Assembly: GCF_003663825.1 (NCBI RefSeq)
Contig: NZ_RCCC01000001.1
Span: 248,001-312,000 of the forward strand
DNA length: 64,000 nt
Source: Acidovorax sp. 106
Lineage (GTDB): Bacteria; Pseudomonadota; Gammaproteobacteria; Burkholderiales; Burkholderiaceae_C
Direction: 5' to 3'
Positions 37,201 to 45,594 of this stretch are shown here, in pieces. A program made the translations under genes and the position numbers. The first letter of the stretch is position 1; every line of letters starts with the position of its first letter. The notes under the pieces were generated by a model. That model did no database searches and was not told where the DNA came from. It saw only the letters and a list, made by a program, of their open reading frames with translations.

Positions 37201-38432
37201 TGAATCACCCCCTTGCTGCGCAGCAGCGCGATCTGTTCGGCCGTGAGGCCTGCCTCGGCCAGCACCGCATCGGTGTCGTCGCCCAGGTGCGGAGCACTGC
37301 TGCGGATGGTTCCGGGCGTGCCCGAGAGCTTGGGCACGATGCCCGGCACTTCCACGCTGTAGCCGTCGCGCGTCTGCTGGGTCAAGAGCATGTCGCGTGC
37401 GCGGTAGTGCGGGTCTTCGGCAATGTCTTTGGCGGTGTAGACCTTGCCCGCAGGCACGCGGGCGGCGCCCAACACATCCAGCACTTGCTGCACCGTGCGC
37501 AGGGCACTCCAGGCGCCAATGGCGGCGTCGATTTCTTCCACCCGCGCCACGCGGCCGGTGTTGTTAGCCAGGTCGGGCGCGGCGCCCAGGTCTGCCCGGC
37601 CAATGGCCTCCATCAACCGCTTGAAAATGCTGTCGCCATTGCCCGCCACCAGCACCCAGCCGTCCGCGCAGGGGTAGGCGTTGCTCGGCGCAATGCCCGG
37701 CAGCGCGCTGCCCGCGGCTTCGCGCACCGCACCGAAAGCGCTGTATTCAGGGATCAGGCTTTCCATCACGTTGAACACCGCTTCGTGCAGCGCCACATCA
37801 ATCACCTGGCCCTGGCCGCCGTTGACCTTGCGGTGGTACAGCGCCGTGAGCACGCCGATGGTGCCGTGCAGCGCCGCCAGCGTGTCCCCAATCGAGACAC
37901 CGACGCGCACCGGCACGCGCCCGGGCTCGCCCGTCAGGTGGCGCAGGCCGCCCATGGCTTCGCCGATGGCGCCAAAGCCTGGTAGGTCGCGGTACGGCCC
38001 CGTCTGGCCGTAGCCCGATATTCGCAGCATGACCAAGCCCGGGTTGAGCGCATGCAGCTCTTCGGGCGACATGCCCCAGCCTTCCAGCGTGCCGGGGCGG
38101 AAGTTTTCGACCAGCACATCGGCTTCAGCAATCAGCTGGCGGGCAATATCCTGACCCTCTTTCTGGCGCAGGTCCAGCGCCACCGAGCGCTTGTTGCGCG
38201 ACTGCACCTGCCACCAGACGGAGGTGCCTTCCTTGATCAGGCGCCAGTTGCGCAGCGGGTCGCCCGTTTCTGGTGCCTCGATCTTGATCACATCGGCGCC
38301 AAACTCGCCCAGCGTCTTGCCGCAGAAAGGCCCGGCAATCAGCTGGCCCATTTCAATGACGCGCACGCCCTGCAACGCAGCCGGGCTGGGCGGGATGAAC
38401 GAAGTGGGCGGGTGGGCGGGCGGCAAAGCCAT
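37197..38432 (-). CDS. Family III CoA-transferase (CaiB/BaiF type)
   Basis: The enzyme moves CoA between carboxylic acids. Typical segments are RVIEMGQLIAGPFCGKTLGEFGADVIKIE, RNKRSVALDLR, ENFRPGTLEGWG and ISGYGQTGPYRDLPGF. The ATG at 38432 has AGGAGA seven bases upstream and fits the family; an ATG ten codons earlier is less likely. The protein has 411 residues. It is first in a leftward operon and divergent from a LysR regulator. Confidence 0.93.
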   Translation of the reverse strand: MALPPAHPPTSFIPPSPAALQGVRVIEMGQLIAGPFCGKTLGEFGADVIKIEAPETGDPLRNWRLIKEGTSVWWQVQSRNKRSVALDLRQKEGQDIARQLIAEADVLVENFRPGTLEGWGMSPEELHALNPGLVMLRISGYGQTGPYRDLPGFGAIGEAMGGLRHLTGEPGRVPVRVGVSIGDTLAALHGTIGVLTALYHRKVNGGQGQVIDVALHEAVFNVMESLIPEYSAFGAVREAAGSALPGIAPSNAYPCADGWVLVAGNGDSIFKRLMEAIGRADLGAAPDLANNTGRVARVEEIDAAIGAWSALRTVQQVLDVLGAARVPAGKVYTAKDIAEDPHYRARDMLLTQQTRDGYSVEVPGIVPKLSGTPGTIRSSAPHLGDDTDAVLAEAGLTAEQIALLRSKGVIQ

Positions 38433-38472
38433 GCGGGGGTTCTCCTGGGGTCCATCAGACAATCAATGCGCT

Positions 38473-38510
38473 CTCCATGCAACATGGAGGGGATGGCGCG
38501 CATCATGCGC
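38473..38510. promoter_or_regulatory. Candidate LysR operator in the divergent gap
   Basis: Two dyads lie in the 158-bp gap: CTCCATG-CAA-CATGGAG (38473-38489) and GCGCAT-C-ATGCGC (38498-38510). Perfect dyads between a LysR gene and its divergent operon are good candidates for its binding sites. Confidence 0.5.
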
Positions 38511-38590
38511 AAAGCCCACGCCATCTGCAAAACGCTGATGCGCGAAGCTGCCATCGCAAACGGGCATGACAAGGGTACGATCTGACGACC

Positions 38591-39475
38591 ATGAAACTAG
38601 ACCCAGTCTCCCTGCGCCTCTTCGTTGCGGTGATGGAAGAAAGCACCATCGCCGCCGCCGCAGAGCGCGAGCACATGGCGGCCTCAGCCGTCAGTCGCCG
38701 CCTGGCCGATCTCGAAGAGGCCTTGCGGGTAGAACTCTTCACCCGCAGCAACCGGGGCGCCACGCCCACCGCTGCGGCGTTTGCGCTGCTGCACCTGGCG
38801 CGCGGGGTGCTGAACGACCTGGACAGCATTGCCAGCCAGATGCGCGAGTACGGCAGCGGCGTGCGTGGGCATGTGCGGGTGGTGGCCAACATTTCGGCCA
38901 TCACGCAGTTCTTGCCAGCACAACTGCAAAGCTTCTTGGCCCTGCACCCGCAGGTCGATGTGCGCCTGCAAGAGCAGATCAGCACCGCCATCGCCACCTC
39001 GGTGGCGGAGAACGCGGCCGACATCGGCATCTTGAACGATGGCGACTACGGCGACCGCGTCACGCTGCTGCCCTACCGAGCCGATGAACTGGTGCTGGTG
39101 ATACCGGCAGACCACCCCCTGGCGCGGCGCAAGGCGGTGCGGCTGTGCGAAGCGCTGGCCTACGACTTTGTGGGCGCCCACCCCGGCAGCGCCATCAACA
39201 ACCAGCTCAACCAGGCCGCCGCGCAGGCTGGGTTGCCGCTGAAGCTGCGCATCCAGGTCACCAGCTACGACGCGCTGTGCCTGATGGTGAACGCGGGCTT
39301 GGGCGTGGGCGTGATGCCCCGGGGCAGCGCGGCGCTGTACAAAGGCACGCTGGGCATCCGCGCCATCACCCTGAACGAGCCCTGGGCGCACCGCCATCTC
39401 AAGCTGTGCGTGCGCTCGGAAGAATCGCTCTCCAGCGTGGCCCGCCTGCTGGCAGACCACTTGCGCATGCCATGA
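38591..39475 (+). CDS. LysR-family transcriptional regulator
   Basis: The 294-residue regulator has an N-terminal winged helix (LRLFVAVMEESTIAAAAEREHMAASAVSRRLADLEEAL) and a co-inducer-binding domain (VDVRLQEQIS, VNAGLGVGVMPRGSA). It is divergent from the CoA-transferase operon and so is probably its activator, responding to the substrate or a CoA derivative. Confidence 0.92.
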   Translation: MKLDPVSLRLFVAVMEESTIAAAAEREHMAASAVSRRLADLEEALRVELFTRSNRGATPTAAAFALLHLARGVLNDLDSIASQMREYGSGVRGHVRVVANISAITQFLPAQLQSFLALHPQVDVRLQEQISTAIATSVAENAADIGILNDGDYGDRVTLLPYRADELVLVIPADHPLARRKAVRLCEALAYDFVGAHPGSAINNQLNQAAAQAGLPLKLRIQVTSYDALCLMVNAGLGVGVMPRGSAALYKGTLGIRAITLNEPWAHRHLKLCVRSEESLSSVARLLADHLRMP

Positions 39476-39644
39476 AACGCCCCCCCCTGAGGCCCTGCGG
39501 GCCTTCCCCCCGCTCTCGCAGCGCCGTGCGCTGCGGGCAGGGGGACGCCGCCAGCGCGGCGGGGCGGCCCTTGCGCGGCGGCCCTGGCGCGGGCAGCGCC
39601 AGTTTCGTGGGCCATGGGTGGTGCTCGCAACATGAACCACTGAT
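39476..39644. repeat. GC-rich intergenic element, probably a dispersed family repeat
   Basis: A 169-bp stretch of very GC-rich hairpins (for example GAGGCCCTGCGGGCCTT at its left end, and CGCCGCCAGCGCGGCGG later). From memory, closely similar blocks occur between genes in Acidovorax-type genomes. No gene is present. Confidence 0.5.
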
Positions 39645-40811
39645 ATGAGCCGAACCAACCTCCCCACTTTGACCGCCCAGCCCACATTGCAATGGGATGT
39701 GTTCTGCCGCGTGATCGACAACTTTGGCGACATTGGCGTGTGCTGGCGCCTGGCCTCGCAACTGGCCGGGCAAGGTCAGCGCGTGCGCCTGTGGGTGGAC
39801 GATGCATCGGCCCTGGCCTGGATGGCCCCCGGCGGCTGCCCCGGCGTGGAACTGCGCCACTGGAACGCCCCGCCCCCCAGCGCCAACGAAGCCCCCACCG
39901 ATGTGATGGTGGAAGCCTTTGGTTGCGAAATCACTCCTGAATTCATAGCTGCTTGCGCTTATCAGGCAGGCGCCAGAGGCCAAAAACCTGTTTGGATCAA
40001 CCTCGAATACCTGTCTGCCGAGCGCTATGTGGAGCGCAACCACCGCCTGCCCTCGCTCATCTCGCACGGACCTGCACAGGGGTGGACACGGTGGTTTTTC
40101 TACCCCGGCTTTACGCCCGCCACCGGTGGGCTGCTGCGCGAGCCCGATTTGCAGCTGCGTTGCCAAAGCTTTGATGCCCTGGCCTGGCGCGCCGCCAACG
40201 CACACCCCCAACTGCCAATGCAAACTGCGGACAGCGAACCTGCTGCGCGCTGGATGTCGCTGTTCTGCTACGAACCCAGCGCCCTGCCCCAATGGCTGCA
40301 ACTGTGCCAAACGGCTGCCACGCCCACGCACCTGCTGGTGGCACCTGGCCGCCCCACGCACGCGGTGCGGCAGGCGCTTGTCCCTGAAGGTGAAATCGAC
40401 CTCCAGCCCCCTACAGGAAAGCGCGAGCAGCTATACATTTCATACCGATCACACTGCCCGCAGGCAGCGTTTGACGAGATGCTGTGGGCCTGCGACTTCA
40501 ACGCTGTGCGCGGTGAAGACTCCTTGGTGCGCGCGCTGTGGGCAGGCAAGGCGCTGGTGTGGCACATCTACCCACAGGACGACGATGCCCACCACGCCAA
40601 GCTGCTGGCGTTTTTGGACTGGCTGCAGGCACCAGCCTCTATGCGCCAGTTTCACTGCACCTGGAACGGTTTGGACGCCCAGCCCCTGCAATGGCCAGGC
40701 GACACCACCCTGCGCGAATGGACCGCTTGCGTGCAAGCCGCCAGAGCACGGCTGCTGACGCAAGACAACCTTGTGGCGCAGCTTTTGGGCTTTATCGCGG
40801 AAAAACGGTAA
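39645..40811 (+). CDS. earP: EF-P arginine rhamnosyltransferase EarP
   Basis: A cytoplasmic GT-B glycosyltransferase that adds rhamnose from dTDP-rhamnose to an Arg of EF-P. The diagnostic N-terminal [13 protein letters not shown] starts at residue 25, and the C-terminal sugar-nucleotide region has [28 protein letters not shown]. It has 388 residues, the usual size. It lies just before efp, the conserved arrangement. Two copies of the dispersed repeat are built into the reading frame (residues about 96-115 and 249-268). Confidence 0.94.
   Translation: MSRTNLPTLTAQPTLQWDVFCRVIDNFGDIGVCWRLASQLAGQGQRVRLWVDDASALAWMAPGGCPGVELRHWNAPPPSANEAPTDVMVEAFGCEITPEFIAACAYQAGARGQKPVWINLEYLSAERYVERNHRLPSLISHGPAQGWTRWFFYPGFTPATGGLLREPDLQLRCQSFDALAWRAANAHPQLPMQTADSEPAARWMSLFCYEPSALPQWLQLCQTAATPTHLLVAPGRPTHAVRQALVPEGEIDLQPPTGKREQLYISYRSHCPQAAFDEMLWACDFNAVRGEDSLVRALWAGKALVWHIYPQDDDAHHAKLLAFLDWLQAPASMRQFHCTWNGLDAQPLQWPGDTTLREWTACVQAARARLLTQDNLVAQLLGFIAEKR
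39932..39988 (+). repeat. Dispersed repeat copy D, inside earP
   Basis: GAATTCATAGCTGCTTGCGCTT...GGCGCCAGAGGCCAAAA follows the family pattern and is read through in frame. Confidence 0.6.
40390..40449 (-). repeat. Dispersed repeat copy E, inside earP, reversed
   Basis: The reverse complement reads ATGAAATGTATAGCTGCTCG then CGCTTTCCTGTAG and a CTGGAGG segment, matching the family more weakly than copies B and C. Confidence 0.5.
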
Positions 40812-40947
40812 AATCCGAGGCTTTGCGCAAATCGGGGGCACTGGATGCCCCGCAACCGCGCACTTCCGCCGCGGAACATGCGCCGGCAGGCACCGCCCCA
40901 CAAGGCAGCCCGCCCGCATTGAGCGGCCCCAACCCAAGCAACTCGCT

Positions 40948-41502
40948 ATGAAAATCGCTCAAGAAATCCGCGCTGGCAACGTCATCATGCACGGCAAGGA
41001 CCCCATGGTCGTCCTGAAGACTGAATACGCCCGTGGCGGCCGCGGTGCAGCCACCGTGCGCATGAAGCTCAAGAGCCTGATCGGCAACTTCGGCACCGAA
41101 AACGTGTTCAAGGCCGACGACAAGATCGACAACGTGATTCTGGACAAGAAGGAGTGCACCTACTCCTACTTCGCCGATCCGATGTACGTTTGCATGGACA
41201 CCGAGTTCAACCAGTACGAAGTCGAAGCCGAAAACATGGGCGACGCACTGAACTACCTGGAAGACGGCATGTCCCTCGAAGTCGTGTTCTATGACGGCAA
41301 GGCCATCTCGGTTGAACTGCCCACCAGCGTGGAGCGCGAAATCACCTGGACAGAGCCAGCCGTCAAGGGCGACACCTCCGGCAAGGTCATGAAGCCCGCC
41401 AAGATCGCTACCGGCTTTGAAGTGCCCGTGCCCCTGTTCGTGTCGCAAGGCGACAAGATCGAAATCGACACCCGCACCGGCGAGTACCGCAAGCGCGTCT
41501 AG
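40948..41502 (+). CDS. efp: Translation elongation factor P
   Basis: EF-P rescues ribosomes stalled at polyproline. The 184-residue protein has three beta-barrel domains; the modified residue is Arg32 in ARGGRGAA, the EarP-type site, not Lys. The start [11 protein letters not shown] is the family start. The 136-bp gap after earP contains a small CGGGGCA/TGCCCCG hairpin at about 40833-40852. Confidence 0.97.
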   Translation: MKIAQEIRAGNVIMHGKDPMVVLKTEYARGGRGAATVRMKLKSLIGNFGTENVFKADDKIDNVILDKKECTYSYFADPMYVCMDTEFNQYEVEAENMGDALNYLEDGMSLEVVFYDGKAISVELPTSVEREITWTEPAVKGDTSGKVMKPAKIATGFEVPVPLFVSQGDKIEIDTRTGEYRKRV

Positions 41503-41573
41503 CCTTTGCGCCGGGGGCACCCGGCCACCGCCCTGCTCACCGCAGGGTGTGCGTGGCAAAAATGCACAAAAAA

Positions 41574-41597
41574 GGAGCCCGCGTGGCTCCTTTTTTT
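41574..41597 (+). terminator. Terminator after efp
   Basis: GGAGCC-CGCGT-GGCTCC followed by seven Ts, with six As before the stem. Confidence 0.92.
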
Positions 41598-41717
41598 ATC
41601 CGCTGGTCCTTTTGGCGCGCGCACAGCCCACCCAAATCCGGGGGACGCTGGCACCATCGCGGGTTGCACAGGATGGCCCGAGGTGGCCCCTTAGCACCTC
41701 AGCTCGCCACACGCCCC

Positions 41718-42890
41718 ATGCAAAGCACCACCCCAGCAACAGACCCCACGCCACCCGCGTTCGCCGAGCGCACCAGCGAGCACCTCTACGCCATCGTGCA
41801 CCGCTGGCCGGGCACCTGCCAGCCACAGGAACAACTGCAACCGCCCGAGCAATCCCTCGCACGCGATGAAGACGCCCGCGAAGTCCTGGCCCTGGGGTAT
41901 CTGGCAGACCTGCGCTTGCGCTTTGTGTTCACCCAGCCCGGCACCGAATCCATGGCCCTGGCCCGCGCCAGCGACCTGGCACGGCTCGAGCTGACGCCCC
42001 ACAAGGCGCTGGCCCTGGCCACGATGCGCCTGCGCAAAACTGGTGCAACCCCCACCCTGCAACCACAAGCCAATGGCACCTACAGGCTGCAGTCATCACA
42101 GCCCTTGCTGCTGGAGAGCCACCTCACCGACCGCAACTTTTGGCGGGGGCTGCTCGCGCAATTCCCGTGCGGCGTGGTGGTGGCCATGCCGCGCCGGGGC
42201 TGGATGGCCCTGGCCCCCGCTGACGACAATGCCGCCCAGGCCCAGCTGTTTGACGCCGCAGACACAGAATTTTCCGCCGCCGGGCCGCAACAGCTGTCGG
42301 GCTGCCTGCTGCACTTTGACCAGACCGGCTGGCGCATGCATGTGCGGCTACCCGCATCGCTCAAGCCCACCCAACGCAAACGCAGGCGCAAAAAAACCGA
42401 GGAAGCCGCCCAAAGCCACGCAAGCCAGGCGACACAGCGCCCCCGTACTGCACCGGCCGCCGCAACCCAAATCAGCGGTGCATCCGCTGCGACAGCGCTG
42501 GAGCTGCCAGAGGCAGCAGAGCGATATGCCAGGCAAGACTTCGCAAACTCTGGAGACATCGAGGACTCACACCTCGTGACCACGGGCATGCAATGCCTGC
42601 TGGCGGCCCTGGTGGTGTTCGTGCTGGGCGCGCTGCTGTGGAAGCTCAGTCCCTTCATGCGTCTGGGGCCATCGCAATTGCTGGGCACGGCGGCAGCTGC
42701 GCTGGGCGCCATCGGAGCGGTGCGGCTGTCTTATGGACTGGGGGCACAAACCACCACCGCGCTGCTCTACGCCGTGGCCTCCTTCACGCCCATCGCCAAC
42801 ATGGCGCTATGGGCCTGGCTGATCTACACAGGCCTGCGTGCACTGCGGGATGCGGGTTGGCAGCCCAGCTGGCGCACCTTCATTCCTTGA
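41718..42890 (+). CDS. Membrane protein of unknown function with DUF1444-like N-domain
   Basis: A 390-residue protein. The N-terminal 200 residues (YAIVHRWPG..., LGYLADLRLRFVF, ALARASDLARL) are only faintly like the DUF1444/YtpQ pattern. A basic patch (RKRRRKK) and a Ala/Gln/Thr linker lead to two or three membrane helices (about 295-375: CLLAALVVFVLGALLWKL and others). The start at 41718 lacks a clear ribosome site; an in-frame ATG at 41673 is possible. No function can be assigned. Confidence 0.7.
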   Translation: MQSTTPATDPTPPAFAERTSEHLYAIVHRWPGTCQPQEQLQPPEQSLARDEDAREVLALGYLADLRLRFVFTQPGTESMALARASDLARLELTPHKALALATMRLRKTGATPTLQPQANGTYRLQSSQPLLLESHLTDRNFWRGLLAQFPCGVVVAMPRRGWMALAPADDNAAQAQLFDAADTEFSAAGPQQLSGCLLHFDQTGWRMHVRLPASLKPTQRKRRRKKTEEAAQSHASQATQRPRTAPAAATQISGASAATALELPEAAERYARQDFANSGDIEDSHLVTTGMQCLLAALVVFVLGALLWKLSPFMRLGPSQLLGTAAAALGAIGAVRLSYGLGAQTTTALLYAVASFTPIANMALWAWLIYTGLRALRDAGWQPSWRTFIP

Positions 42891-42948
42891 AGCAAAGCCA
42901 GCAATCCAATCCCCAGCCCACAGCAAAAACGCCCCCAAAGGTTTGCCC

Positions 42949-43128
42949 ATGGCCAAATGGCTTCTTTACTTTCCACTGATCCTGCCCGTCTGCGCTTTGT
43001 TGGCCGGGGCCGCCACCTGGGTGCTCATTCGCGACCAGGAGCCCGACAGCACCGACTTGTTGATGGACTTTGGCGCCGTTCTGGGCATGGCCTTGCTTTG
43101 CTCGTACGGCGTGTTCTCATTGCGATAA
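42949..43128 (+). CDS. Small two-helix membrane protein of unknown function
   Basis: A 59-residue protein beginning MAKWLLYFPLILPVCALLAG with two hydrophobic helices separated by a short acidic loop (DQEPDSTD). It follows the previous gene by 58 bp on the same strand and may belong with it. Confidence 0.65.
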   Translation: MAKWLLYFPLILPVCALLAGAATWVLIRDQEPDSTDLLMDFGAVLGMALLCSYGVFSLR

Positions 43129-43231
43129 CACACGTCCCTTCGCGCCCCCATCAACCGCCATAACGGGCCGAGAAACGCGCTGGAAACCCACAAGACAAAG
43201 GCCAGCCGCCCCTCGGCACGGGCAATGCCGA

Positions 43232-44623
43232 TCAGATGGGCAGAGCCACCAGGTCGTGCCCTTGCACGCCCACAATGCGCGCCTTGGTGAACTCGCCCAC
43301 CTTCAGCGTCTTGCTGATCTTCTCCGGTGGCAGCAGGTGCACCACGCCATCGATCTCGGGGGCATCGCCGTAAGTACGGCCCGTGCCGCCCTTGCGGCCC
43401 AGCGCAGGGGCGTGGTCCACCAGCACCTGCATGGTCGAACCCACGCGCTGGCGCAGCCGGGCGATAGAAACTTCCTCGGCCACCGCCATGAAGCGCGCGC
43501 GGCGCTCTTCGCGCACTTCCATCGGCAGCATGCCGGGCAGTTCGTTAGCGGCAGCGCCATTCACGTCGCTGTAGGCAAAGCAGCCTGCACGGTCAATCTG
43601 CGCCTCGCGCACAAAGTCGAGCAGATGCTGGAATTCTTCTTCCGTTTCACCCGGGAATCCAGCAATGAAGGTGCTGCGAATCACGATCTCGGGGCAGGCC
43701 TCGCGCCAGCGCTGAATGCGCTCGAGGTTGCGCTCGCCACTGGCGGGGCGCTTCATGCGCTTGAGCACGTCGGGGTGGCTGTGCTGGAAAGGGACATCCA
43801 GGTAAGGCAGCACTTTGCCCGTGGCCATGAACGGAATCACCTCGTCCACGCTCGGATACGGGTACACATAGTGCAAGCGCACCCAGGCGCCGTAGGGCTC
43901 GGCAATCTCGCCCAGCGTCTGCACCAGCTCCAGCATGCGGGTCTTGACGGGCTTGCCGTCCCAGAAGCCGGTGCGGTACTTCACATCCACCCCGTAGGCC
44001 GAGGTGTCTTGGCTGATCACCAGCAGCTCTTTCACACCACCTTCGAACAAGGCTTTTGCCTCGCTCAGCACATCCCCCACCGGGCGCGATACCAGATCGC
44101 CACGCATGGACGGGATGATGCAGAACGTGCAACGGTGGTTGCAGCCTTCGCTGATCTTGAGGTAGGCGTAATGCTTGGGCGTGAGCTTGATGCCCGCCAC
44201 ACCGAAGCCGCCGGGCACCAGATCGATGAACGGATCGTGCGGCTTGGGCAGATTCAGATGCACCGCGTCCATCACCTCTTGCGTAGCGTGGGGACCCGTC
44301 ACGGCCAGCACGCTGGGGTGCATTTCACGCACCATGTTGCCGCCGCCCTCACCTGCGCGCGCGCCCAGGCAGCCGGTGACAATCACTTTGCCGTTTTCAG
44401 CCAGGGCTTCGCCGATGGTGTCCAGGCTTTCTTTGACGGCATCGTCGATGAAACCGCAGGTGTTGACGATCACCAGATCGGCGCCCTGGAAGGTTTTGGA
44501 GGTTTCATAACCCTCAGCGCTCAGTTGCGTGAGGATGAGTTCGGAATCGGTCAGTGCCTTGGGGCATCCAAGGCTCACGAATCCGACTTTGGGTGTTTTG
44601 GTGGGGGCAATTGCTTCGCTCAT
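43232..44623 (-). CDS. rimO: Ribosomal protein S12 methylthiotransferase RimO
   Basis: A radical-SAM enzyme that adds a methylthio group to an Asp of protein S12. Domains in order: UPF0004 ([30 protein letters not shown] with three Cys for one cluster), radical SAM with CNHRCTFC, and a C-terminal TRAM domain (TMQVLVDHA...). It has 463 residues. The [12 protein letters not shown] motif distinguishes RimO from MiaB. Confidence 0.95.
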   Translation of the reverse strand: MSEAIAPTKTPKVGFVSLGCPKALTDSELILTQLSAEGYETSKTFQGADLVIVNTCGFIDDAVKESLDTIGEALAENGKVIVTGCLGARAGEGGGNMVREMHPSVLAVTGPHATQEVMDAVHLNLPKPHDPFIDLVPGGFGVAGIKLTPKHYAYLKISEGCNHRCTFCIIPSMRGDLVSRPVGDVLSEAKALFEGGVKELLVISQDTSAYGVDVKYRTGFWDGKPVKTRMLELVQTLGEIAEPYGAWVRLHYVYPYPSVDEVIPFMATGKVLPYLDVPFQHSHPDVLKRMKRPASGERNLERIQRWREACPEIVIRSTFIAGFPGETEEEFQHLLDFVREAQIDRAGCFAYSDVNGAAANELPGMLPMEVREERRARFMAVAEEVSIARLRQRVGSTMQVLVDHAPALGRKGGTGRTYGDAPEIDGVVHLLPPEKISKTLKVGEFTKARIVGVQGHDLVALPI

Positions 44624-44735
44624 ATCCCCGTATTGTCCCAGTTCCGGCGTTCGGCGGGTGGAGTTGCCTATTCACGGCGAGGTTTGGCGCGGGCAGAGCC
44701 CCTTTGACGGGGACAGCAGCCACGCGGCTCAGTGA

Positions 44736-45269
44736 CTACCTTTTGATTCCAAACGCACCCAGCATCTGCTCGGTCTGCTTTTGCATCTGTTCCTGCATTT
44801 GCGTGAGCATCGATTGGGATTGCTCCACATAGTTGCCCATCATGCCCTTGAGCATCGGCGACTGCAGGTTCATGAATTGCGCCCACATCTCCGGCGTCAC
44901 GCTTTGCGACTGCTCGGCCAGTTTGGTTTGCACATCGGTGAAAGCCTGGACATTTTTCTCCAGATAAGCCCCCATGAAGCCCTGCATGGCATGGCCGTAG
45001 AACCGGATGATGTTGGCCAGCACCGCCTCACTGAACATGGGCGCCCCGCCCGCTTCCTCTTCCAGAATGATCTGCAGCAGGATGCTGCGCGTGAGGTCGT
45101 CACCGGTCTTGGCGTCGCGCACCACCACATTCTGGTGGTCCATGACGAGTTGCCGCACCTCGGTCAACGTGATGTAGGTGGAGGTATCGGTGTCGTACAG
45201 GCGCCGATTGGGGTACTTCTTGATCACGCGCTGCGCTGGTTTGGCAGAGGCGCTGGTGGATTCAGGCAA
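44736..45269 (-). CDS. phaR: Polyhydroxyalkanoate synthesis repressor PhaR
   Basis: The repressor binds DNA and PHB granules to control phasin and PHB genes. The diagnostic N-terminus QRVIKKYPNRRLYDTDTSTYITL is the PHB/PHA accumulation regulator DNA-binding domain. A Gln/Met-rich helical tail follows. The TTG at 45269 is chosen because AAGGAG stands six bases before it; an ATG at 45296 is an alternative that adds 9 residues. It has 177 residues. It fits the 3-hydroxybutyrate dehydrogenase nearby. Confidence 0.92.
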   Translation of the reverse strand: MPESTSASAKPAQRVIKKYPNRRLYDTDTSTYITLTEVRQLVMDHQNVVVRDAKTGDDLTRSILLQIILEEEAGGAPMFSEAVLANIIRFYGHAMQGFMGAYLEKNVQAFTDVQTKLAEQSQSVTPEMWAQFMNLQSPMLKGMMGNYVEQSQSMLTQMQEQMQKQTEQMLGAFGIKR

Positions 45270-45407
45270 ATCGTGGCTCCTTGGGCGAACGCCCATGTGG
45301 GTATTGCAGTGCAACACATTCTAGAGAGCCACAGGGCGGAGATTCTCCGAGGATTACCCTGATGGGCGTGCGCGCCGACCCAACACCCGGTTTCACGGCG
45401 GAAAATA

Positions 45408-45445
45408 AAAAAGCCTTCCAAGCAGTTTGCTTTGGAAGGCTTTTT
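45408..45445. terminator. Bidirectional terminator between tRNA-Val(GAC) and phaR
   Basis: AAAAAGCCTTCCA (45408-45420) pairs with TGGAAGGCTTTTT (45433-45445). Reading leftward it ends the tRNA transcript. Confidence 0.92.
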
Positions 45446-45458
45446 ACCAATGGTTAGT

Positions 45459-45536
45459 TGGTAGGCGCGATTGGACTCGAACCAACGACCCCCACCATGT
45501 CAAGGTGGTGCTCTAACCAGCTGAGCTACGCGCCTG
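45459..45536 (-). tRNA. tRNA-Val(GAC)
   Basis: The leftward strand has acceptor AGGCGCG with CGCGCCT, anticodon loop TTGACAT (GAC), T-arm TTGG-TTCGAGT-CCAA, and encoded CCA. Confidence 0.93.
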
Positions 45537-45594
45537 TTTGTATTCGAGAATGCGAGTATAGCATCAAAAATGCAGGCCTCGCAAAACTCCGCAC

